Shown in pieces: positions 41,769 through 49,373 of a DNA stretch of 64,000 nucleotides. Source of the stretch: Streptomyces fructofermentans. Lineage in GTDB: Bacteria > Actinomycetota > Actinomycetes > Streptomycetales > Streptomycetaceae. Each line of letters starts with the position of its first letter. Position 1 is the first letter of the stretch. The stretch is from contig NZ_BMWD01000021.1 in assembly GCF_014651055.1 (NCBI RefSeq), forward strand, positions 109,144 to 173,143, read 5' to 3'. A program made the position numbers and the translations under genes. The notes under the pieces are model-generated. The model was not told where the DNA came from. It did not search any database and saw nothing but the letters and a program-made list of their open reading frames with translations.

Positions 41769-44342
41769 CTACTCGCCGGGGTGGGCGAGTTCGATGTCGT
41801 GGCCGTCCGCCCCGCCGCCGGTGACGGTCAGCGCGGTCGCCACCGGCGGGTAGCCGGTCGCGATGACGGTGTACTCGCCGCCGTCCAGATCGGTGAAGGC
41901 GTACGCCCCGTCCGTGCCGGTCCTGGCCGAGCCGACCACGTTGCCCGCCGCGTCGACGAGCGTGACCCGCGCGTCGGCGAGCGGACCGCCGGGCGCACGG
42001 ACGACCCCCTGGAGCCGCGCGCCGGCGCTGAGTTCGACCTCGACCCGGGTGACCCCGGTGCCTCCGACGTCGACGGGCAGCGCGACCGGCCGGTGCCCGG
42101 CGGCGTTGACCGCGACGGTCACGGTGCCGGGAACCAGCTCCGCGACCGCGAACTCGCCCTGCTCACCGGTGGATCCGGTGGCCAGCACGTCACCGCGCAC
42201 ATCGGTCACCACGACCATGGCGTCCTTGACGGGACCCCCGTCCGCGGCGGCCCGCACGACACCGCTCAGCCCGCTCGTGCCGCTCAGCAGCACGTCGTAC
42301 GCGACCGGCCCGTCGTGCACCACGATCGTCGAGGCCTGCGGCTGGAAGCCGTCGGCGGAGGCGATCAGGACGTACGAGCCCGTGCCGGGCGCGTCCAGCG
42401 CGTAGGCGCCGTCGGCCTGCGCGACCGAGCGGCCGAGCTGGCGTCCGCCGAGGGAGATCAGCGTGACGGCGGCCCGGGGGACGGGCGCGTTCTCGGCGCC
42501 GCGCACGAAGCCGTGCACCGCGATCCCGCCCGGTCCGGCGCCGCCGGGCCCGTCGAGGGCGGTGGCGGTGGCGGTGGCGACGGCCGCGGGCCGAGGGGAG
42601 CCCTGGGCGCCGGCAGCCGTGCCGGAGTCCGCGACGGATGCGCCGGGGAGGCCCTCCGCCGCCGGCGCGCCCGCGACGGCCTCCGTGGCCGCGACGGCCT
42701 CCGACGGGACCGTCGCGCCGCCGGCGACCTGGGCCTCGGCGCCGGCCGGCCCGTCGGACGCGGCCTGGGCGAGCGCGCCCGAGGTGCGCAGCGGCACCTC
42801 CTTGATGAACAGCGTGACGACGAGGGCGAGCAGGGCCGTGCAGGCGGCGATCAGGAACACGTCCGCGATGCCGTGCCCGTACGCGCTCTCCACGACCGCG
42901 CGCAGCGGAGCCGGCAGCGCGTCCATGTCCGGGATGCTGCCGTTGCCCGAGCCCGCCGCGGCGGCGTACTTCGGGTCGATGCCGGACAGGCCGTCCTTGA
43001 CGTAGTCCGTGATCCGGTGGGCCATCACCGCGCCCAGCGCTGAGACGCCCATCGCGCCGCCGAGGGAGCGGAAGAAGGTGACCGTGGAGCTGGCGGCGCC
43101 GAGGTCCCGCGGTGCCACCTGGTTCTGCGTGCAGAGCACCAGGTTCTGCATCATCATGCCGATGCCGAGGCCCAGCAGCGCCATGAAGACGGCGGTCTTC
43201 CAGTAGTCCGTGTCGTACCGGATGGTGCCCAGCAGGCCCAGGCCCGCGGTGATCAGCACGCCGCCCGCGACCAGCCAGGCCTTCCACCGGCCCGTCCTGG
43301 TGATGATCTGGCCGGAGACGGTGGAGGAGACGAACAGGCCGCCGATCATCGGGATGGTCAGCACACCGGACATGGTGGGCGACTCGTTCCTGGCGAGCTG
43401 GAAGTACTGGCTGAAGAAGACCGTGCCGGAGAACATCGCGATGCCGACGAAGAGCGAGGCGATCGACGACAGGGCGATGGTGCGGTTGCGGAAGAGGCGC
43501 AGCGGGATGATCGGTTCCGCGGCCCTCGACTCGACGAGCACGAAGAGCAGGCCCAGCAGGACGGAGCCGCCGACCATCGCGCCGCTCTGCCAGGACAGCC
43601 AGTCGTACTTGTCACCCGCGAAGGTGACCCAGAGCAGCAGCAGCGAGACGGCGGCGGAGACAAGGAACGCGCCGTTCCAGTCGACCTTGACGTCCCGCTT
43701 CACGACGGGCAGGTGCAGGGTCTTCTGGAGCACGATCAGCGCGATGACCGCGAAGGGCACGCCGACGTAGAAGCACCAGCGCCAGCCGAGCCAACTCGTG
43801 TCGGTGATGACGCCGCCGAGCAGCGGACCGCCCACGGTCGCGACGGCGAAGGTGGCACCGAGGTAGCCGGAGTAACGGCCGCGCTCGCGCGGGGAGATCA
43901 TGGCCGCCATGACGATCTGCGCCAGCGCGGAGAGGCCGCCGACGCCGATGCCCTGCACGACGCGGCAGGCGATGAGCATGCCGGCGTTCTGCGACAGGCC
44001 GGCGGCGGCCGATCCGAGGACGTAGACCACCAGCGCGATCTGGACGAGCGCCTTCTTGCTGTAGAGGTCGGCCAGCTTGCCCCACAGGGGTGTGGCCGCG
44101 GTCATCGACAGCAGGGCGGCGGTGACGACCCAGGTGTAGGCCGACTGGCCGCCTCCGAGGTCGCCGATGATCTCCGGAAGGGCGTTGGAGACGATCGTCG
44201 ACGACAGGATCGCGACGAACATGCCGAGCAGCAGCCCGGAGAGGGCCTCCATGATCTGCCGGTGGGTCATCGGAGTGCCCTCGGGGGCGCCTCCGTGCTT
44301 GGCGTGAGAGCCCCGCACACCTGCTGGTGTGGTCGTTGCCAT
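41769..44342 (-). CDS. DHA2-type MFS exporter with three C-terminal carboxypeptidase-regulatory-like domains
   Basis: An 857-residue fusion. Residues ~25-520 are a 14-helix MFS exporter (LLLGMFVAILSSTIVSNALP, motif A in LWGKLADLYSKKALVQIAL, motif C in GATFAVATVGGPLLGG). An Ala-rich linker (~525-590) leads to three tandem beta-sandwich domains: IAVHGFVRGAENAPVPRAAV, LSGVVRAAADGGPVKDAM and LQGVVRAPGGPLADARV. With 14 helices both ends should be inside the cell, so these domains would be cytoplasmic, which is unusual. Start at 44342, preceded by AAGGAAG; a start at the MarR stop is also possible. The marR gene ends 23 bp upstream. Confidence 0.9.
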   Translation of the reverse strand: MATTTPAGVRGSHAKHGGAPEGTPMTHRQIMEALSGLLLGMFVAILSSTIVSNALPEIIGDLGGGQSAYTWVVTAALLSMTAATPLWGKLADLYSKKALVQIALVVYVLGSAAAGLSQNAGMLIACRVVQGIGVGGLSALAQIVMAAMISPRERGRYSGYLGATFAVATVGGPLLGGVITDTSWLGWRWCFYVGVPFAVIALIVLQKTLHLPVVKRDVKVDWNGAFLVSAAVSLLLLWVTFAGDKYDWLSWQSGAMVGGSVLLGLLFVLVESRAAEPIIPLRLFRNRTIALSSIASLFVGIAMFSGTVFFSQYFQLARNESPTMSGVLTIPMIGGLFVSSTVSGQIITRTGRWKAWLVAGGVLITAGLGLLGTIRYDTDYWKTAVFMALLGLGIGMMMQNLVLCTQNQVAPRDLGAASSTVTFFRSLGGAMGVSALGAVMAHRITDYVKDGLSGIDPKYAAAAGSGNGSIPDMDALPAPLRAVVESAYGHGIADVFLIAACTALLALVVTLFIKEVPLRTSGALAQAASDGPAGAEAQVAGGATVPSEAVAATEAVAGAPAAEGLPGASVADSGTAAGAQGSPRPAAVATATATALDGPGGAGPGGIAVHGFVRGAENAPVPRAAVTLISLGGRQLGRSVAQADGAYALDAPGTGSYVLIASADGFQPQASTIVVHDGPVAYDVLLSGTSGLSGVVRAAADGGPVKDAMVVVTDVRGDVLATGSTGEQGEFAVAELVPGTVTVAVNAAGHRPVALPVDVGGTGVTRVEVELSAGARLQGVVRAPGGPLADARVTLVDAAGNVVGSARTGTDGAYAFTDLDGGEYTVIATGYPPVATALTVTGGGADGHDIELAHPGE

Positions 44343-44365
44343 GGGCTTCCTTTTCTTGTGGTGCT

Positions 44366-44947
44366 TCATACGGGTGTACGGGTGGTCCGCTCGGCCGGCA
44401 CCGGATCGGGCACCGGGAGCGGTGCCGGCGCGGGCGCGTCCGCCGTCCTGGGGGCGGGCGGCGGGGACGGGTCGAGCACGGGCGGCGGGGGCGGCCGGAG
44501 CGCGGCGGCCGGTACGGGCCGGCAGTCGCCGAAGCTGCCGCGCAGCCGTCCCAGCAGGGCGTTGAGCCGGTCGACCTCGTCGTCGGTCCAGTCCGCCAAG
44601 TAGTGGGCGAGCGCGTTCATGTAGCGCTCGGAGAGGTCGGCGAGCATGTCCCGGCCCGCCGGGGTGAGCCGCAGGATGCGCGACCGCTTGTCGGCGGGGT
44701 CGGGGGACCGGTCGATCCAGCCGCGCTCCGCCACGTGCGCCACGTGCCGGCTCGTCACCGACATGTCGATGGCGAGCAGTTCCGCGAGCCGGCTCATGCG
44801 CATCTCGCCGTGCCGGTCCAGCAGGTTGAGCACCGCGGCCGAACCGGCCGGGCACTCGTGCGGGAGGACTCTGCCCAGGCCTCGCTTCACCGCGCCGATG
44901 GCACTGAGCTGCCTGGCCAGCTCCTCGTACTGACCCCGAGCGGCCAT
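44366..44947 (-). CDS. MarR family regulator of the MFS-YceI operon
   Basis: A 193-residue winged-helix regulator: ECPAGSAAVLNLLDRHGEMRMSRLAELLAIDMSVTSRHVAHVAERGWIDR, with the wing DPADKRSRILRLTPAG, then the dimerisation helix. The last ~55 residues are Pro/Ala-rich. It is the first gene of the operon with the MFS pump and YceI protein, and two GTTGC..GCAA palindromes lie just upstream. Autorepression that is relieved by an exported ligand is the expected mode for such a unit. ATG at 44947; GGGAGGTG lies 5-12 nt upstream. Confidence 0.92.
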   Translation of the reverse strand: MAARGQYEELARQLSAIGAVKRGLGRVLPHECPAGSAAVLNLLDRHGEMRMSRLAELLAIDMSVTSRHVAHVAERGWIDRSPDPADKRSRILRLTPAGRDMLADLSERYMNALAHYLADWTDDEVDRLNALLGRLRGSFGDCRPVPAAALRPPPPPVLDPSPPPAPRTADAPAPAPLPVPDPVPAERTTRTPV

Positions 44948-44963
44948 GGCACCTCCCTATTTT

Positions 44964-45007
44964 GTTGCTTGAGGCAACCATAGAAACAGTTGGTTGCTGC
45001 AGGCAAA
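44964..45007. promoter_or_regulatory. Two MarR operator palindromes
   Basis: GTTGCTTGAGGCAAC (44964-44978) is a perfect palindrome apart from its 5-bp centre. GTTGCTGCAGGCAAA (44993-45007) is the same motif with one changed end base. The sites are 29 bp apart, centre to centre, in AT-rich promoter DNA directly before marR. Confidence 0.8.
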
Positions 45008-45183
45008 CTAAAACGGGCGGAGCGGGCTAAAACCTTGGTAAAGCGAAGTCTGGGCGGGTGTAAAGCCGCTGGTGGGGGCAGGTGCGGACCGTATCCGCGG
45101 AACGGCCGCCCGGCTCCGCGGCCGGCGTCCTTCGGGGGCCCCGGCACTTGGGCGGCCTGCGGACATTCGCTAAGGTCCGGTCC

Positions 45184-45375
45184 ATGGCAAACACCCAGGG
45201 CCCCGAGGGCAACTACGACCCCGCGGGTAGCACCCAGATGTTCCGAGCGTTCGTCGACGACCCGCAGGGCCGTCAGCAGCAGGCGGCCCCGGCCGGCCCC
45301 CGCGTCGGCCTCATCGCCGGCGTGATCGCGGTGGTCGTCGTCGTGGCCGTCGTCGCCTGGCTCGCGCTGGCGTAA
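45184..45375 (+). CDS. Small single-pass membrane protein
   Basis: A 63-residue protein. It has a polar N-terminal part (MANTQGPEGNYDPAGSTQMF, FVDDPQGRQQQ) and one C-terminal membrane helix (residues ~43-62, IAGVIAVVVVVAVVAWLAL), giving a tail-anchored topology. Coding is supported by the Streptomyces-like third-position GC pattern and compact length. I do not recognise a function. It is convergent with the lipoprotein gene. Its promoter would lie in the gap shared with the marR operators. Confidence 0.7.
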   Translation: MANTQGPEGNYDPAGSTQMFRAFVDDPQGRQQQAAPAGPRVGLIAGVIAVVVVVAVVAWLALA

Positions 45376-45393
45376 CAGGGGCGGGGCGCGGCC

Positions 45394-46122
45394 CTACTCC
45401 CACCGGACGGACACGTCCCGCGTCTCGACGTGCATGCCCAGCGGAACCCGCCAGGCGTCGACGCACACCGTCCAGGTCCTCTCCGTGTGCCCGCCCGCGG
45501 CGATCGGCACCGGCAGCTCCTCGGTCGACTCCACGGTCGCCCAGTCGGTGCCGAGCGCCCCGATGATGTGCGTCCCGAACGTGACCGTGCCCGAACGCAC
45601 CGCGGTGCCCCCGGTGTTGCGGAAGCCGACGGTGACCTTCTCGCACCAGCGACGGTCCGCGGGTTCGCGCTCGGGCGTACCCGTGCTCAGTGCCGCCGGG
45701 CGGGGCGCGGTCGTCGCCGAGGGGGCGCCGGACGGTCCCCCCGGGGCCGAACTCCCGCTCGGGCGAACGGAATCGCCGCCGCGCGCCGGTGCCGTACGGG
45801 CTCCGTCCCGGTCCGGTCCCGTGTCCGCCCCGGACGCGGACGGGCCCCCGCCGGTGTCCGGGGCGGCCGGCCCCCGCGAACTCCCGTCACCGGCAGGCCC
45901 GTCGGCGGCCGACGGGCCGTCGAGCGGCGTCAACTCCACCTCGCCGGTGGGCGCCACCGCTCCGCCCGGCGCGGGGGGCCGCTGCACGGCGACCCGGCCC
46001 GGACCGCCGCCCCCGGCTCCGCAGGCGACGAGGACCATGCCCAGGCAGACGACGGTCGCCGCGGCACCCCCAAGGGCACCACGGCGACCGCTCATCGAAT
46101 CGCGCACCACCTGACGACGCAT
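45394..46122 (-). CDS. Putative lipoprotein, unknown function
   Basis: A 242-residue exported protein. The signal sequence has a lipobox: VVCLGMVLVACGAGGGG, with the lipid-attached Cys34 after LVA. A long Gly/Pro/Ser/Asp-rich region (~40-150) leads to a C-terminal ~90-residue beta-rich domain (WCEKVTVGFRNTGGTAVRSG...WTVCVDAWRVPLGMHV) with two cysteines. This resembles the second half of other Streptomyces cell-surface proteins, but I cannot name a family. A later start (MSGRRG at 46095) would shorten the basic leader. sigN lies directly upstream on the same strand. Confidence 0.7.
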   Translation of the reverse strand: MRRQVVRDSMSGRRGALGGAAATVVCLGMVLVACGAGGGGPGRVAVQRPPAPGGAVAPTGEVELTPLDGPSAADGPAGDGSSRGPAAPDTGGGPSASGADTGPDRDGARTAPARGGDSVRPSGSSAPGGPSGAPSATTAPRPAALSTGTPEREPADRRWCEKVTVGFRNTGGTAVRSGTVTFGTHIIGALGTDWATVESTEELPVPIAAGGHTERTWTVCVDAWRVPLGMHVETRDVSVRWE

Positions 46123-46204
46123 CGCGGCAGTATGGCTGACGGTCCGTCAATTCTGAACCCCCGGGATGGTTCCCGCCCCGATCGCGGCGGGGCCCGGTGG
46201 CGAC

Positions 46205-47098
46205 TCAGTCGGAGATGAGTCCCTCCCGCAGCTGCGACAGGGTCCGCGTGAGCAGCCGGGAGACGTGCATCTGCGAGATCCCGACCTCCTCGCCGATCTG
46301 CGACTGCGTCATGTTGGCGAAGAAGCGCAGCATGATGATCCGCCGCTCCCTGGGCGGAAGCTTGGCCAGCAGGGGCTTCAGGGACTCGCGGTACTCGACG
46401 CCCTCCAGGGCAGTGTCCTCGTAGCCGAGGCGGTCCGCGAGGGAGCCCTCGCCGCCGTCGTCCTCGGGCGCCGGGGAGTCGAGCGAGGAGGCCGTGTACG
46501 CGTTGCCGACCGCGAGGCCGTCGACCACGTCCTCCTCGGACACCCCGAGAGCGACGGCCAGTTCGGCGACGGTCGGGGAGCGGTCCAGCTTCTGGGAGAG
46601 CTCGTCACTGGCCTTGGTGAGGGCCAGCCGCAGCTCCTGGAGCCGGCGCGGCACCCGCACCGACCACGACGTGTCCCGGAAGAACCTCTTGATCTCGCCC
46701 ACGACCGTCGGCATCGCGAACGTGGGGAACTCGACGCCCCGTTCGCAGTCGAAGCGGTCGATCGCCTTGATCAGGCCGATCGTGCCGACCTGGACGATGT
46801 CCTCCATGGGCTCGTTGCGCGACCGGAACCGGGCGGCGGCGTAACGCACCAGCGGGAGGTTGAGCTCGATCAGTGTGTCCCGTACGTAGGCGCGCTCGGG
46901 GCTGTTCTCGTCGAGTGCGGCGAGCCGCAGGAACAGGGAGCGGGACAGCGTGCGGGTGTCGATGACTTCCGGGGTCGGGGGGAAGGCCGGGGCTTCCGGG
47001 GCCGGGACGGCCGGGACATCGACACTCTGAAGCGCGTCGGGCGCGGATTCGCTCTTCGTGAGCGTGAGCACCTTCGAGCTGCCCTGGTCTGCGGACAT
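46205..47098 (-). CDS. sigN: RNA polymerase sigma factor SigN (SigF/SigB group)
   Basis: A 297-residue group 3 sigma factor. Region 2 is clear (LPLVRYAAARFRSRNEPMEDIVQVGTIGLIKAIDRFD...FPTFAMPTVVGEIKRFFRD), followed by region 3 (LTKASDELSQKLDRSPTVAELA) and region 4 (LPPRERRIIMLRFFANMTQSQIGEEVGISQMHVSRLL). In Streptomyces sigN lies beside sigF and acts in aerial development. The gene order and sequence type here match. The N-terminal ~50 residues are a Pro/Ala-rich extension. No anti-sigma gene is adjacent. An inverted repeat ~110 bp upstream may be its promoter control region. Confidence 0.88.
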   Translation of the reverse strand: MSADQGSSKVLTLTKSESAPDALQSVDVPAVPAPEAPAFPPTPEVIDTRTLSRSLFLRLAALDENSPERAYVRDTLIELNLPLVRYAAARFRSRNEPMEDIVQVGTIGLIKAIDRFDCERGVEFPTFAMPTVVGEIKRFFRDTSWSVRVPRRLQELRLALTKASDELSQKLDRSPTVAELAVALGVSEEDVVDGLAVGNAYTASSLDSPAPEDDGGEGSLADRLGYEDTALEGVEYRESLKPLLAKLPPRERRIIMLRFFANMTQSQIGEEVGISQMHVSRLLTRTLSQLREGLISD

Positions 47099-47206
47099 GC
47101 CACCCCCTTTGGGTCGCGGACGGTCGCGGCGGACGCTCCCGTCGAAGGAACGCAGCCTCCACCTGAATACCGGAGGCGGGGCTGCGGCAAACGCGTCAGC
47201 GGAAGA

Positions 47207-47239
47207 ATGTCACATGTCGGCAACACGCTGTAGTGACAT
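47207..47239. promoter_or_regulatory. Inverted repeat in the sigN upstream region
   Basis: ATGTCAC (47207-47213) and GTGACAT (47233-47239) are exact complements with a 19-bp spacer. The motif CATGTCG also occurs twice. The repeat lies in the 244-bp gap between sigF and sigN and may mark the sigN promoter or operator. Confidence 0.45.
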
Positions 47240-47342
47240 GTCGACACTGAAGGGGTGAATAGGCCCTGGAAAAAGGGGGTCTGACGGTTTATCACCGCAG
47301 AAACGTCGTGAAAAGGCCTTGAGAGCGATTCGCTCTCCCGAG

Positions 47343-48203
47343 CTACGCCTCGATCCTGTTTGCGGATCGGAGCCGGGCGAAGCTGCGGGCGAGGAGTCTT
47401 GACACGTGCATCTGCGACACGCCCAGTTCCGCGCTGATCTGGGACTGCGTCAGATTGCTGTAGTAGCGCAGCAGGAGGATGCGCTGCTCGCGCTCCGGAA
47501 GCTGCACGAGCAGGTGCCGTACGAGGTCGCGGTGCTCCACGCCGTCCAGGGCCGGGTCCTCGTAGCCGAGCCGGTCGAGGAGCCCCGGCAGCCCGTCGCC
47601 CTCCTGGGCGGCCTCCAGGGAGGTCGCGTGGTAGGAGCGTCCGGCCTCGATGCAGGCCAGGACCTCCTCCTCGGTGATCCGCAGCCGCTCGGCGACCTCG
47701 GCGGTGGTCGGCACGCGCCCGAAGGCCGTCGTGAGGTCCTCCGTCGCGCTGTTCACCTGCACCCACAGCTCGTGCAGCCGGCGCGGCACGTGGACCGTGC
47801 GCACGTTGTCGCGGAAGTACCGCTTGATCTCGCCCACCACGGTCGGCATCGCGAAGGTCGGGAACTGCACGCCCCGTTCGGGGTCGAAGCGGTCGATGGC
47901 GTTGATCAGGCCGATCGTGCCGACCTGGACAACGTCCTCCATGGGCTCGTTGCGCGAGCGGAAGCGGGCGGCGGCGTAGCGCACCAGCGGCAGGTTCGCC
48001 TCGATCAGGGCGGTCCGCACCCGGCCGTGCTCGGGGCTGCCCGGTTCGAGGTCCTTGAGCTCGCCGAACAGCAGCTGGGTGAGGGCCCGGGTGTCGGCGC
48101 CGCGGCGCCGTTGCGGCCCCTGTGACCCGTCGGGCTCGTCGATCCGCTCCAGCGCCTGTGGCTTCTGCTGGGGCGGTGCTTGAGGCGCAGTACTGGCCGG
48201 CAC
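47343..48203 (-). CDS. sigF: Late-sporulation sigma factor SigF
   Basis: A 286-residue group 3 sigma factor, nearly the same length as S. coelicolor SigF (287 residues, from memory). Region 2 is LIEANLPLVRYAAARFRSRNEPMEDVVQVGTIGLINAIDRF, region 3 is VTEDLTT-type (NSATEDLTTAFGRVPTTAEVAERL) and region 4 is LPEREQRILLLRYYSNLTQSQISAELGVSQMHVSRLLARSF. It is required late in spore maturation in Streptomyces. I chose the GTG at 48203 (protein starting VPASTAPQ) with a GGTGGAG Shine-Dalgarno. An ATG at 48314 is in frame, but the extra residues only translate a 15-bp DNA repeat. Confidence 0.92.
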   Translation of the reverse strand: MPASTAPQAPPQQKPQALERIDEPDGSQGPQRRRGADTRALTQLLFGELKDLEPGSPEHGRVRTALIEANLPLVRYAAARFRSRNEPMEDVVQVGTIGLINAIDRFDPERGVQFPTFAMPTVVGEIKRYFRDNVRTVHVPRRLHELWVQVNSATEDLTTAFGRVPTTAEVAERLRITEEEVLACIEAGRSYHATSLEAAQEGDGLPGLLDRLGYEDPALDGVEHRDLVRHLLVQLPEREQRILLLRYYSNLTQSQISAELGVSQMHVSRLLARSFARLRSANRIEA

Positions 48204-48219
48204 GGTCAACTCCACCTCT

Positions 48220-48294
48220 GGTCCGTCAGAACGCAGTCCGTCACCACGCGGTCCGTCGCAGCGCGGACCGTCACAACGCAGACCGTCAGACAAA
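48220..48294 (-). repeat. 15-bp tandem repeat (five units) just upstream of sigF
   Basis: Five contiguous 15-bp units with consensus GGWCCGTCACAACGC start at 48220, 48235, 48250, 48265 and 48280, each with 1-4 changes. They lie 17-91 bp before the chosen sigF start. Spacing near 1.5 helical turns and conserved half-sites would suit a multimeric regulator, or they may be a slippage product. Confidence 0.85.
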
Positions 48295-48438
48295 TGCGTC
48301 AACTCATCGGTCAAAAGCGGTCATAGCATCACAAGACATGTGCACTGTGTGCAAGCACCGTTCGACACCGTGTTGAGCGGGGACCGGCGTCCCGGAACGG
48401 GTCCGGGACAGGTCCCGGACGGGTCCGGGACGGGGAAC

Positions 48439-48465
48439 GGCCCCCCGCCGTTCGGGCGGGGGGCC
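48439..48465 (-). terminator. Terminator of the Dabb-domain gene
   Basis: A perfect 11-bp GGCCCCCCGCC stem with a GTTCG loop begins 23 bp after the gene stop. GGGTCCGGGAC-type dyads follow at 48395-48432. Confidence 0.8.
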
Positions 48466-48487
48466 GGGACCGGGCGCGGGGCGCGGC

Positions 48488-48781
48488 TCAGAACTCGTAG
48501 TCGGCGATCACCCACGTGGCGAACTCCCGCCACAGGCCGACGCCCGCCGTGTGCGCGGGGTGCTCCAGGTACCGCTTGAGGGCGTCCGCGTCCTCGACCG
48601 CCGAGTTGATCGCGAAGTCGTGGGCGACGGGGCGGTCGGAGATGTTCCAGCCGCACTCCCAGAACGCCAGCTCCGGGATCAGGCCGCCGAGCGCGCGGAA
48701 GGCGGCGACACCCTCGACGACGCGCGGATCGTCCCGCACCACGCCGTCGTTGAGCTTGAAGAGGACCAGGTGGCGGATCAC
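48488..48781 (-). CDS. Dabb (stress-responsive alpha/beta barrel) domain protein
   Basis: A 97-residue dimeric ferredoxin-like barrel protein: VIRHLVLFKLNDGV, GVAAFRALGGLIPELAFWECGWN, FAINSAVEDADALKRYLEHPAHT and a terminal WVIADYEF. Family members have no defined common activity. The GTG at 48781 is favoured because GGGAG sits 5 nt upstream; another GTG two codons earlier overlaps that Shine-Dalgarno. It is transcribed in the same direction as sigF, but terminator-like hairpins lie between them. Confidence 0.87.
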   Translation of the reverse strand: MIRHLVLFKLNDGVVRDDPRVVEGVAAFRALGGLIPELAFWECGWNISDRPVAHDFAINSAVEDADALKRYLEHPAHTAGVGLWREFATWVIADYEF

Positions 48782-48860
48782 GTGCACTCCCAGGGCGACG
48801 GGGGGACGGCGGATGCCGCCCGGCCCCCGGTCGCGGTGACGGCTCCCGGCCCCGGGCCCG

Positions 48861-49040
48861 TCAGTCCGGCGCCCCGTCCGCGATCCACGTCATGAAGTCG
48901 CCGACGGCCTGAGCGGCGTTCGATATGCCCTCGAAGCCTATCTGCACGTAGTCGGCGGCCTTGGCGGGGTCGGTGATGATCACGTACAGCGCGAAGACCA
49001 CGACCACGTAGACGGCGATCTTCTTCGAATTCACCGCCAT
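48861..49040 (-). CDS. 59-residue single-pass membrane protein
   Basis: A short gene with a strong Shine-Dalgarno (GGGGAGG 6 nt before the ATG at 49040). The protein has a basic start (MAVNSKKIA), one hydrophobic helix (VYVVVVFALYVIITD, residues ~10-24) and an amphipathic C-terminal half (ADYVQIGFEGISNAAQAVGDFMTWIADGAPD). I do not know its function. The clean start signal and protein-like composition argue that it is real. It lies between the Dabb gene and tRNA-Ser(CGA), on the same strand as both. Confidence 0.75.
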   Translation of the reverse strand: MAVNSKKIAVYVVVVFALYVIITDPAKAADYVQIGFEGISNAAQAVGDFMTWIADGAPD

Positions 49041-49188
49041 CGCGGCCTCCCCCTGTGACTGCTGCGCCTGTCGGGACCCCTGTTGCCGGCGGCGAGTCTA
49101 ACCCGGTCCGACGATCTGACGATCTTTCATGAACGGCCGGTCTGTCCAGGCCCGTGACGGGTGCGTCGGTCGGCCGGGAACGCAAGAA

Positions 49189-49212
49189 GGGCCCCGTCCT
49201 CGGACGGGGCCC
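49189..49212 (-). terminator. Terminator of tRNA-Ser(CGA)
   Basis: An 11-bp perfect stem GGGCCCCGTCC/GGACGGGGCCC with a 2-nt turn, followed on the minus strand by TTCTTGCG, starts 8 nt beyond the tRNA 3' end. Confidence 0.88.
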
Positions 49213-49220
49213 TCCAGAAG

Positions 49221-49305
49221 CGGTAGCGGAGGGATTTGAACCCTCGGTGACTTGCGCCACACTCGCTTTCGAGGCGAGCTCCTTCGGCCGCTCGGACACG
49301 CTACC
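49221..49305 (-). tRNA. tRNA-Ser(CGA)
   Basis: An 85-nt class II tRNA on the minus strand. The acceptor GGTAGCG/CGCTACC is formed by 49299-49305 and 49222-49228. The discriminator is G (complement of 49221). The anticodon loop CTCGAAA lies in stem CTCGC-type pairing around 49264-49277, giving anticodon CGA. The T-loop is TTCAAAT. CCA is not encoded. This is the third serine tRNA in the window. Confidence 0.96.
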
Positions 49306-49373
49306 GAGAGAGATCCTAGCCCACGATGGGCCGTGCTCCGAAATCGGTATCCGTCCGCCCGTCCGGCAGGGGC

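Noticed and set aside
48220..48294. Regular short repeats upstream of sigF considered as a CRISPR array
   Set aside because: The units are only 15 bp, contiguous and without spacers, and no cas genes are present.
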